64,000 nucleotides of DNA, from NCBI GenBank assembly GCA_964017185.1, contig OZ024879.1, forward strand, positions 43,407,883 to 43,471,882, written 5' to 3'. How positions within the stretch are numbered: position 1 is the first letter of the stretch; the number at the start of each line of letters is the position of its first letter. Of the stretch, positions 54,930 to 64,000 are shown piece after piece. A program made the position numbers and the translations under genes. The notes beneath the pieces are model-generated. The model saw only the letters and a program-made list of their open reading frames with translations. It did no database searches and was not told where the DNA came from. Origin of the DNA: Rugalucina vietnamica. Its lineage: Eukaryota; Mollusca; Bivalvia; Lucinida; Lucinidae.

Positions 54930-55285
54930 ATCCGTCACAAGGGCGGTCGGGTGTGAATATGAGCCCCCGCCAATGGGGGGCCTTGAGAAATAGATGTGCT
55001 ACTTCGTCTGGGGAAAGCTATTACGCTACAGCCTGACCATCTGATTACTGGTTAACCGCTCAGATCTGAGCCTGCCCAGGAAACGTGGTTCATGTCATCC
55101 CATCCATACATATAACCCTTATTGGCTAATTTTGGGAGGTTATATTTGATGCAGTTGTGTGATGTCAATACGTCCTAATTTTGGGTAAAAGTCCCATAAA
55201 TTGGAGGCAAAGTCCCGACAGGACCGTAGCTGTTGACTGAGACGGTAAACCACAAATCAAGCAAACAAACAAACCAAACCCGTCA
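54930..55285 (+). mobile_element. Family G SINE-like repeat, longest copy with (CAAA)n tail
   Basis: It runs from ACAAGGGCGGTCGGGTGTGA through TGGTTAACCGCTCAGATCTG, AAAGTCCCATAAATTGGAGG and CCGTAGCTGTTGACTGAGAC to GGTAAACCACAAATCAAGCA followed by AACAAACAAACC. The 3' end resembles that of the I-like LINE at 48.8 kb (GTCGTTAAACAACAAACAAA). Confidence 0.65.
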
Positions 55286-55629
55286 CCACATTCCTCGCAA
55301 GCAAGCCTCCTGATTTACATCATCCCCATGCCCTTTGCAATTTGCGACATTCTTCGCCTCGCCGGAAAAATCATATCAAATTTTACTTATTTAATGAATA
55401 GTTTCAATGTGGATAATCACGTGACTAAAATTGATTTTTGTGTAGTAGTAATAGACATTTCCAACTTAGTATGAGATACGATATAGGATATACGAGAAAC
55501 TTTAATCGATTTCTGGGGGGTATATCAAGGCTGTCCAACGCTGATAACCCTATACTTCTAGTACCTGTACACGATCAAATGTGTTTGATAACTTTCGTAT
55601 ACCATGTTTTATAAGTTCTTCTGAAGGTA

Positions 55630-55788
55630 TTCACCATTTTTGCATTATCGGCTGGTTACCTGCTGACAAAAATCAATATTGGAAAAACAGGTAACCAGAA
55701 ACCCTCCTCAGGGGGTTCTGGTTACCTGTATTTCCAATATTGATTTTTTTAAAGCTGGGAACCAGCGGATAATGCAAAAAAGGTGAAT
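55630..55788. repeat. Long near-perfect hairpin (159 bp)
   Basis: TTCACC.TTTTTGCATTATC and its complement begin and end an inverted repeat with ~75-bp arms and almost no loop (centre near 55709). The inner arm AACAGGTAACCAGAA is strongly paired. It could be a small MITE or a dsRNA-forming locus. Confidence 0.85.
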
Positions 55789-55799
55789 CTGAGGCTTTT

Positions 55800-56860
55800 C
55801 AATTTAAAATATTGTACACATATCTTATTTTGGTCTTGCACATCGATCACATGCATGCTAAGGCCGTGGTATATTTTTAATTGTGTCCTGTCACGAATCA
55901 CGCAAATCTTTGACTTGCAAGAAACAGACGTCAGGCTAAGCATTTCTGCTTGGCTTCTTAGACACCGACTGCCTAGTGGTGGTGGTGCGGGGGGGGCACA
56001 GCAGTTCTCGATGTTCGGTCGAGAAAATCGTGCCCGAAAGGTGATAATCGAACCATTGAAATATGCCGATGCAGGAACAATTTGATAGGTTTATCAATTA
56101 TCAACATTTTACTCACTGGCGTCGCCAATGGTATTCGATCCCTATATAATAGTGACAACTTTTTTCGCTCAAACATTCATGGTTATCCAGATCGCATAAC
56201 AGTCAACGGTGGAGCTTTACGAAACAACAACAACAAAACAACAATGGCACTAGCAGGGATTTACCGAAAAAGACAGAAAATTGGAGTCGACTTATTATTT
56301 TTTCTTCTTGAAATAAGTAAAACACGATGCATTCATATACATGTACTTGTAACGATCTATGTAGAGAAAACATAAAGGAAAACTGTATGCGGAAGTTTTG
56401 TTAGTTCTGTTTGCTTGGTTTGTTTTTACGCACAAGCCAACAGCTATGGTCGTGTCAGGACGTTGCCTCAATTGCTTTCAATTGGTCTTCTATCATACAT
56501 TATGAGGTTATGGCATGCGAAACGTGCTTCAAAATATACAAGCAAAAAGTTCTAGCCACTTACATTTTATTAATTTTATTCATAATTAAAATGATTTTAA
56601 AAATTGACTAAGTGCAGTGAAGCCTGTACGAAATATTTTACCATAGCGTACAATACAAGGTGTCCCACTTTTTTTCTTTTTTTAATTCGCAAATTTCAGT
56701 ATTTTGTGAGACGCTGTCTTTTGAATCACCCGCCTTTGTCCAACAAACGTTTTCATTTCAAAATATAAAGAAGTACTGAACATATTTAAGCAAGCATTTG
56801 GATTTCCAGAGCATTACTTCTGTTGCTTATGGACAAAATGTGACTTTTTTAAAGTTTCTT
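55800..56860. other. No gene recognised
   Basis: Short frames only. Confidence 0.35.
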
Positions 56861-56867
56861 TTTTCTT

Positions 56868-56868
<1 letters not shown>

Positions 56869-56930
<62 letters not shown>

Positions 56931-57135
56931 TTCTATAGCCATAGATCATGTGACCTAGACCATTTATATAAACTTTCGTTCCCCCTTTCTAAGAATGTTC
57001 AACATGAAGTTTAGCTTTGATTGGCCGTGCGGTTTCAGAGAAGGAGATCTTTGAAATTGTGGACTACGACGGACGGACAACGGACAGACGGACGCCGGAG
57101 CATGACCTTCCTATAAGCGCTCCTTGTGAGCCTTT
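56869..57135 (-). repeat. Family B fragment followed by a 59-nt poly(T)
   Basis: 56869-56927 is an uninterrupted T run. Read on the minus strand, a 5' part of family B (GCGCTTATAGGAAGGTCATG ... TTGATTGGCC equivalents) runs straight into A59. An A tail on a repeat normally lacking one suggests a retrotransposed transcript, or simple insertion beside an existing A run. Confidence 0.7.
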
Positions 57136-57139
57136 TAGC

Positions 57140-58780
57140 GGGATGATGGTTTTACGTAATGAATCTTCGACAGAATAGTGGATTGCAGGAAGAGAAATGC
57201 ATATTGTTTCGTATATCATATTGCAATTTATATAGAGCACCCATTTTATTTTTGGGTAAAATTTACAATTACACTTTCCCTTGGTTTACAATAATTCTTT
57301 GTCAACAGCGGTTTAACGCAGAATGATATGCGCACGTCAGCAACATGAATTCATAGTTTATAGTGTTGCAATTTAAGTTTATTTTGAAATAAATGTTTCC
57401 AGAGTGCATTAAATTTTCACTGTTTTTGTATATTTCTACGTATGTCCTACACCCTTCACCCGTCAATCCTTATTTGTCAGACAGTGTGGTTTTCACATTC
57501 ATAAAATATACCGAAGTGGCATTCAGTGTCGATGAGGTTGGGGCACGTTATGAGAAAACCCTTCATTAAAATTCTTAAAAATCTCTGATAATTTGTACTG
57601 CTATGGTGCGATATTAATGTTGGCATACATAATTCCAGTTGTTTCGAATAACTGAGCCGCGACGCGAGAAACCCGGTCTTCGGGGCTTCCGACCAGGTCT
57701 GATACAACCCGAGCTGTACGAGCACAGAAGATGACTAGAAACGGGAAATCTTTGGACTAAGAAAGTGGAGGAATTGTATTATCCGCGTAGCGAACACAAA
57801 GGCGCTGATTAGCTTTGCAGCTGCTGCGAAGCTAATCTGCGTCTTTGTTTTCGCCTAGGCAAAATCCGGTTTTCTCAAGACGGGGCCAATTATTAAAACA
57901 GGTAGGCACAATCTAGCTTGAAAAGGTTCCTCCTACTTACATGGTACTCACATATATAACTTTATCTTTTGATACAAGAATTGAAAATACATTTCATGGA
58001 AAAAATATATATCTACAACATCATTTATGGTAAAGCCATCTGAACACTAGTCAGTTTCTTGCGCCTGGTCTTGTGACAAAACACTACAATGTAACACGCA
58101 TGCGTAAGCAAAGCATAATAATTCACTTTGTGGTCTTCGCCGTGCGTTAAATGTATAACAAAATCAACTGTCTTGTTTGTTTGTTTGTAAGATGATAATA
58201 CGACTGTCTTGTTTGTTTGTAAGATGATAATAATAATAAAGATATGCATGTTCATATGCTTATACGAATCTTCGCTTGTTGTACATACTCTACGTTGAAA
58301 TTGTGTATGTTATAAAGTTTCAAGCAATATTGAGACCTTGAACAGTCCTACCATTGCAGGTCTCCAAGGACCGGCGTTTATGCGTTTGCCGACCAAACAC
58401 GAAAAAGCAATTGTTAGCAAGTAAGAATAGAAATGTCTAGTAACGCATGCGGTGGTGTGCATCTGTACAAGTTCTCAAACCTGATATATTGCGTCCACCC
58501 CGGGCGTCCACTATCCAAGGGCCGCTGAAAAGATGTGGGCTAACACATTTGTTATAATCTCGCCACCGCATACAAATGCCGTAATCTTATTCCTTAACAC
58601 AGCATGGCGCATCAATAAGCGAATAACCGATAGATCCCGAGTATATACATGAACATGTTTGTATACAATGGCTAACATCTATTAGTTTACATGTTGTTCC
58701 TGAGAATATCCCTCGAAAGAAATATCCGAACTCCAATGTCAAACTCCAATATCAATATCGGATTAAGTTGGAAATGTCTA
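57140..58780. other. No gene recognised; small tandem duplication
   Basis: A ~35-bp direct repeat (GACTGTCTTGTTTGTTTGTA then AGATGATAAT) lies at about 58167-58235. No coding signal. Confidence 0.4.
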
Positions 58781-58828
58781 ATACTAGTATTCGGACAAAA
58801 CCAGTAAGCGAATCGGCCATAATTTTCT

Positions 58829-59235
58829 TTAAACTAGTATTTTGCCCGAAGACTCCTTTAACAAGTGGTTGAAGCGAGTGACTCCGGTAATGGGAGGGCC
58901 GGTATTACGGTGTTTCAGTAAGACACCATCAAACCAAGTACATCCAAGCACATCCTCCATGTATGCGTTAGACTGATACGCCCAAACCGCGTCATCGGGC
59001 ACTTCATCAGTACCATACGCCAAAAGTGACTTGTGCGTTTTGCCTTTCTCTATGCAGACTGGAGGCATCTTCTCACCTGCAGTGTTCACTCATGCTACAA
59101 CAGTAATGATTTATTTGAGGCGTCCTGTCACAAATTTCGCTTCAAAACGTGCTACAACTTTCTGTGGCGTATGTCCAAACTCATTCCGGTTTCATCCATA
59201 TTTCAGATGCGGTTAGATTCTGCCACAGAATTGAA
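58829..59235 (-). pseudogene. Pogo/Tigger-like DDE transposase relic
   Basis: Minus strand: NMDETGMSLD (first catalytic Asp in the D-E-T-G motif), then in another frame PQKVVARFEAKFVTGRLK, stops (TAA, TGA), then VNTAGEKMPPVCIEKGKTHK and AVWAYQSNAYMEDVLGCTWF and LLKHRNTGPPITG. The G-x-x-x-P-P...KGK and W-x-F blocks follow the DETG motif in DDE-1 proteins of pogo/Tigger/jerky type. The second Asp region is missing or scrambled. One frameshift and two stops, so dead. Confidence 0.75.
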
Positions 59236-59239
59236 CTCA

Positions 59240-60200
59240 GACCACTGAAATAGTATTTTGTAACCTGCTCGTCTAACTTTATCCCGCCCAATATTTTAGA
59301 TGGAAAACCACGGAACACACCAAACCACTTCAAAACCACTCAAATTATATCTTAAACACGTACAAATTACCTGAAACACACTAACCAGTATCACCAACAT
59401 GATATTTTGAGGATGCAGAACCCGAAATAGGTGCACGATATAGTCCGTGATTTATCTACATATTATGTGGGACATACCAATGACCTTTGTGCGTAAGTCC
59501 ATAAATTGGTATGCCAACATCGTCAGCATAACTATGAGACCAACGTCAGCAAAAAAGGAAACAGGCAAGATTGACATGACTGTAGCACGTAACGATCGTG
59601 TCATTCATTTATAGGCACAGCAGCAGTTACGCACCGTCGCGTTATTTCCATCGGTGTTCCTTTATAGATGTAGTGAAGCGAGATTATGATATATTGGGTT
59701 AGCCAGCCGATGCCCAGCACGTGAGTTGTGTAAAAGGCCATTACGCATTAAACATAATACGTGAATGTGGCATCTGCAAAAACATTAACTAAACATGGTC
59801 TCCCAGAGTGAGAATTGAGTTTTCCCACAGGAAAAGATGCAAATGTCAAAGTGAAAACAGTACAATTGGTTTGAAGTTAAAAAGTGGAATGAACAACTTT
59901 TAGTGTCATCCCGTTTACGAAAAGCAAAAAAAAACAAATATTGACTTAAATATTGTAACTTCTGTTTTGATTGAATACATCATTCGTACCAAGACTTGTG
60001 GTATTCACCAGGCACGAAAACAGTATTGAATAGCTTAAACATATATAGAGGCAACAGATTGCAAGCTGCTTTGAATACTTGTGCAGCCAAATTATCCAGG
60101 CCGTGACTTTTTGCGTTTTAATAAGCGTATTATCGTCTTCACCTCTTCTTTCATGATTTCTTAATCGTAGATCTACTTAGGCATATTGTCATTTTAACTA
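59240..60200. other. No gene recognised
   Basis: A short family C-like match occurs near 59646. No coding signal. Confidence 0.35.
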
Positions 60201-60204
60201 CTGT

Positions 60205-60452
60205 ATTTTTGCATCTTTCAACAGGGTAGTCAATAAAAAGACTGGTATAATCCAAATGGGACCAGATATATTAAACTTTGGTAAGAATATGAATCTAAAC
60301 CGATAATACAAATTTTCTGATTTCTCAGAATACCCTCACTTGTCTCAAAGGACCAACAGGAAAACATAATCTGCACTATGGATGATGTACGGGGAGACTT
60401 TATAGGACCGCCACACGGCACAACACCAGGTGCAGTAATAGCAAATAAAAAT
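60205..60452 (-). mobile_element. Retrozyme-like element, fragment lacking the hammerhead
   Basis: Minus strand. The part at 60335-60440 matches array units (CTGCACTATGGATGATGTAC, CCGCCACACGGCACAACACC), and the part at 60205-60330 matches the 37.8/43.3 kb copies (TTTGCATCTTTCAACA, TGATTTCTCAGAAT). It therefore links the two hammerhead subfamilies into one family and supports a common monomer of about 380 bp. Confidence 0.8.
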
Positions 60453-60640
60453 AAAACTGATAATCTAAGAGTTTTGTTTTAACATAACAGACAAAAGAGA
60501 AAGCTTCATCAGAAACCCTATGGAAGGTTAAGACAAATCTAATCGAGACAGCTAATATCATCGCCGGCACCTTGAGCGGCATAGGAAGCTCGGCGCTGAA
60601 ACAGAATTTTCAGTATGTGTTAACGTGCATTTAGGCAAGT

Positions 60641-61015
60641 ATGGACGAGTTTGACCTTTGCACAGAAAAGTTATATGCATTTATGGCAAGCGGGTTAGGT
60701 GTATGCGGCGCACGTCATAATTTCTGTTTTGAAATTTATCAAATGCAAATACGACACCCCCTGAAATTGCGATTCGAAGTTCTATTTCACAAAAACTATG
60801 ACCATCTTAACAAGAGAGCAACACCAGAAAGAAAATCCTCAGTGTTACCGCTCTTACAAAAGATGTATCGTAACATAGGAGAGGATGCTGTTCAGTATGT
60901 CCCAATCACACAGCAGGGAAGTGTACAACAGTTATATCTGAGTGAAGAAGCAAGCACAATCGACCATGAATATTTAGAGGATGACAAGCCTTCTATTAAC
61001 TTCCTTCCCTTCTAA
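60641..61015 (+). CDS. Unidentified 124-codon open frame
   Basis: ATG start. It reads MDEFDLCTEKLYAFMASGLG ... RFEVLFHKNYDHLNKRATPE ... VQQLYLSEEASTIDHEYLED. Highly charged, no membrane segment, no domain that I recognise. Could be an exon, a relic or chance. Confidence 0.25.
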   Translation: MDEFDLCTEKLYAFMASGLGVCGARHNFCFEIYQMQIRHPLKLRFEVLFHKNYDHLNKRATPERKSSVLPLLQKMYRNIGEDAVQYVPITQQGSVQQLYLSEEASTIDHEYLEDDKPSINFLPF

Positions 61016-61247
61016 TAGACCATCATTGGCTTACAGTCATGTTTCAGCCTAATAGTAAACCGCTGATAACCATCTATGACTCTTTAGGAGACTATTTAAT
61101 GTATAAACTTGAGATTTTGAAACAGTTCCCGGTCTTTGCTTTGATGACTCAATGATTTTAAAACTTTCCTGGTAGGTTCAATAATGAAATGATCTGTCCG
61201 TACTTGTAAATTTTAACATGGCCCATGTATTTAGACGATGCCAGGTG

Positions 61248-61395
61248 GGAAAATAGCTGCTCATTCGGCTTACGATATGTTTCATGGTATAAGTACCTGA
61301 TTGTTAGTTTGTTTTTTCCCACCTCAAGTTTTTGGAGTGGGAATCTTTTTCTGAATGCGCCTTTTCCTCATCTTTGCCTACTTGTACCTTTTTAC
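61248..61395 (+). repeat. Family A repeat, 5'-truncated copy
   Basis: GGGAAAATAGCTGCTCATTC to CTTGTACCTTTTT, about 148 bp, with the 3' hairpin. Confidence 0.85.
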
Positions 61396-61399
61396 ACTC

Positions 61400-62060
61400 A
61401 GATTAGCACGATTAAAAGTTGAACCTCTGCGTCTTTGGTTAGTTTATTCTTACTTTTTTCTTTATCGTCATGGACCTACACCCCCTTCAGACTGAGCTTC
61501 AGACAGACCAGACATTCTAGGGCAAAGTCGATGAGTCAAAACCTGAAGATAATTGGAAGAGGTGTCGTGAGGATGAGAACATAGGCGAGAAAAAACAATC
61601 GGATCAGAAACGAATCAAATTTGTAAATGAACCACATATTATAGAAAAGTCGAACTCAGTCAGCCTAGATCATTGTCACATATTTACCGTTAAAAATCAG
61701 TTACCTGTATTTTGTCTAATCCAATGAATCAGACAAACTAGTATTTCATTCTTATTTTCTAACGGAAAACATGTGAGGTGAATACTTTAACTGTATACAT
61801 TTAGCTTTTACCTAGTTCAAACGTAGACCATACCCAATAACGCATTCATGAGGTAACGCCCATACAGTAACCCATTTGCCGAACTATACTATTATAAGTT
61901 ATAACATACAATATTTTCCTTCGTTGGATACTGAAATTACATATATCCATTTTCAGAATTTGACTATAAGACCCCCCGAAAAACAGGAGGTGTGATCAGG
62001 TGTTCGCGAAGGGTGAGCTTCACCTGCCCATTATAATGCACCCGCCATGTCTCACAAGCA
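61400..62060. other. No gene recognised
   Basis: No coding or repeat signal. Confidence 0.35.
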
Positions 62061-62304
62061 GGGGCCAGTTGTTCAAAATTAACGATGTCGTTAGTTAACG
62101 ATTTGTTAAAATTTCAAATGGCAATATTACAAATACACTGTTATTTTTGTTGAAAAAAATGTGAGAATCCTTTGCACTGCAAAGGATTCTCAATTTTTTT
62201 CAACACAAAATAACAGTGTATTTGTTACTTTAGCTGATATTTGCTTAACAAATTTATGTCTTAACGATATCGTTAAGCTAACGATGCTTTGAACAACTGG
62301 GTCC
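62061..62304. mobile_element. Palindromic MITE (244 bp)
   Basis: The ends GGGGCCAGTTGTTCAAA and its near-complement (TTTGAACAACTGGGTCC) start long arms meeting at GAGAATCCTTTGCA near 62175. ACAAATACACTGTTATTTT is repeated inverted. No ORF and no clear target duplication. Confidence 0.8.
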
Positions 62305-62454
62305 AGTTGTTTACAGAAAAAATCACAGACATACATGTACTTCAAGACTTAAATAAGGTGAGTTGAATCTGTTTAAGTTTCACAAGAACATAATGGTTGT
62401 TGTTGTTGGTGCGTTCGATATAGTGGCCAGAGGGTCTGCTTGTTTTGCATATAG

Positions 62455-62633
62455 CTGTTTTACAAAAGAAATGGTTCACACTACCCAGCCCTCAATGCAC
62501 AGGTTTTGACATTGCTGTCTGTTGCCATGGCAATGCTACCAACAGATGGACTGTAAGTAATACTTCTCTAACTGAAGATAGGAATCGTTCTGTTGCAGTT
62601 GCGATGACTGATGAAATATATATCATTGGTGGA
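62455..62633 (+). CDS. Possible kelch-repeat exon
   Basis: After an acceptor-like TTTTGCATATAG the frame reads LQKKWFTLPSPQCTGFDIAV, NRWTVSNTSLTEDRNRSVAV and TDEIYIIGG, then a possible donor GGA|GTATTA. W...LP...A and R...AVA...IYIIGG are the usual strands of kelch repeats, which form beta-propellers in BTB-kelch proteins. Only about one and a half repeats are visible, and no flanking kelch exon was found. Confidence 0.4.
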
Positions 62634-62680
62634 GTATTATTTCGTTTGAAAAATGTATTGTTATCTATACGCTTGTAAAG

Positions 62681-62960
62681 GGGCTCATTCCATTTGACGA
62701 ACAACCATTTCCAAAATCAATATTCGGAATACCCGTTGATGTCCGAGAAGGCTATGCCACTTTGGGTGGAAAACGACCGGCACCGTATGAAATCAGGCAG
62801 ATGTGCAATGTTCAAAAGGATGCAGGAAGCATGGATCCTTCCAGAGTGTTTCATAGTGGGCGTGCCATGTCACAAAATATCGCAGCATCCAACAACAACG
62901 TAGAAAAATACGAGGGGGATTCAATAAGTCCGAGGAAAAGTGCTGCCAAATTGTTAGTTT
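62681..62960 (+). CDS. Possible exon, family unknown
   Basis: Acceptor-like TACGCTTGTAAAG, then an open frame: GLIPFDEQPFPKSIFGIPVD, VREGYATLGGKRPAPYEIRQ, MCNVQKDAGSMDPSRVFHSG, RAMSQNIAASNNNVEKYEGD. The texture is protein-like with no stops for over 90 codons. It follows the kelch-like exon by 47 bp, too short for a normal intron, so they may be unrelated or the copy may be a relic. Confidence 0.35.
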
Positions 62961-62969
62961 TCATGGGAA

Positions 62970-64000
62970 ATTCACGATCTCTATGCATGTTGTACGTAAA
63001 CATATTGTTAACATATGCACAAAATTTGAATAAAATCGGATAAAAATTAGGCTTTAAATCACGTGCGTTTCTAAGGTAACAACAGTAAAACCGGCCCAAC
63101 GTCAAAACAACGTGATGCTATACGCATTCATGCCGTTGTTGGCTAGCTCTTAAGCATTTTTGGAATCTACCTGGCATACGGGCGTCTGATTGTTAGTTCT
63201 GTGTGTATAATGCGGTGAATTGTGCCGAAACTACAATTCGATATGTTGTGTATTTCACGAATTCTACTCATTTCTATCACGACGATCGTTTTCGACAGTA
63301 TGACGTTATTTGACGTTACGCTGCGCGATTCAACATGGACACTTTTCTGGTCGTGTAGAAAGCATGCATACTACTTGTTGATTGCCGTTTTCTTAATTTC
63401 CTTGTTGCCATATGCGCTTTCTGCTATTAGCAGTGTTTCTTTCTTTTATAGTCCGTTCCAAACACACAATTTATCGAATACCGTTGTTCCCTTCGCATTT
63501 TAGGCATACCCACAAAACAATATGGCCGCTTTACGCTCAAATGACGTCACAGACTTTATATGACGTCATGTGCTCACCGCAAACATATTGAACATTGCTC
63601 ATACAAAGTTTGGTGAAAAAAGCACGGTAAACTGTCAAATGCAACGTAATTTAACATCGACTTTTTGCAAAAATGAACAAAAGTGGGCCGGTAATCGTGA
63701 TGCACGGTTTCCATAGCAACCACTGTTAACCAGAGCAGCAAAATTTGCTGTATAAGTACAAATCATGTTTGTCTATATAACTGTACTAGTTTAATTCATC
63801 TGATTTACAAAATAAGAATATGATGGCACTTTTTCGCGAACTTTTTGAACGCCCTTCGTATGAGTGCAAAACATATCTAGCTAAGGCAAATGGGCAGAAA
63901 ACGTCGCAATTACTAAGCGTGCTTAGCAGAAAGCCCTCTGATAGAGTTGTTAAACGACTGTCGCAAATCCTTGTCCTGTCGTTTAAAGAGCTCAAATATT
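62970..64000. other. No gene recognised; paired CRE-like palindromes
   Basis: TGACGTCA occurs at 63542-63549 and 63561-63568. This is the CREB/ATF consensus, and two sites 19 bp apart could mark a promoter or enhancer. No adjacent gene start was identified. Confidence 0.35.

Noticed and set aside
56082-56375. 97-codon open frame
   Set aside because: Low-complexity composition, no splice context and no recognisable motif.

Overview
This is repeat-rich, AT-rich animal DNA with no bacterial-style operons. Spliceosomal exon fragments (GT/AG borders), several autonomous and non-autonomous transposon families, a CTCACCTGAG/CTCAGGTGAG repeat, and relics of YqaJ/SWIM, DUF7869 and F-type-lectin-like genes together suggest a mollusc, most likely a bivalve. 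The species is inferred only. No complete ordinary host gene was recognised. Almost every convincing protein signal is a transposable element or a broken gene.

Layout. 1-6.2 kb holds a Mutator-like transposase relic (2.1-4.6 kb) with a 1,033-bp TIR element between its two parts. 6.3-13.9 kb holds two long, uninterrupted non-LTR retrotransposon ORFs facing tail to tail: an endonuclease/RT element on + (its endonuclease has lost a key Asn) and a CR1/L2-like element on - with a PHD finger and a 2A-like motif. 14-20 kb has minisatellites, microsatellites and one well-bounded lectin-domain exon (-). 21-28 kb contains scattered exons of one broken minus-strand YqaJ/SWIM gene, with tandem copies of the CTCACCTGAG repeat between them. 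28.4-29.4 kb is a mariner-like non-autonomous element. 31-35 kb has relic exons, including a DUF7869-like one.

35.9-44.6 kb is a direct duplication of about 2.6 kb flanking a broken Ty3/gypsy pol. The right copy carries three later insertions whose empty sites survive in the left copy. 44.9-48.9 kb is a 5'-truncated I-like LINE with 78-bp target-site duplications and a (CAAA)n tail. It is dead (stop at the RT Tyr codon, frameshift before RNase H), and its last coding part is interrupted by a tandem array of 377-381-bp units.

The main discovery candidate is that array. Each of its four units carries, on the minus strand, a 46-nt sequence that folds as a complete type I hammerhead ribozyme (all core residues, three stems, AUA cleavage triplet). 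The array has a 4-bp TAAA duplication and its ends are unrelated to the cleavage site, as expected if multimeric cDNA was copied from a circular RNA. A second subfamily of the same roughly 380-bp element with a different hammerhead lies in both copies of the duplication, and decayed or partial copies lie at 53.8 and 60.2 kb. This resembles metazoan retrozymes. 49-64 kb contains further gypsy, SINE-like, foldback and pogo/Tigger relics, a possible kelch-like exon, and long stretches without recognisable genes.

A roughly 675-bp repeat with a fixed 3' end (called family A here) is the commonest repeat, with at least ten copies. Letters A-G for repeat families are labels used only in this annotation.
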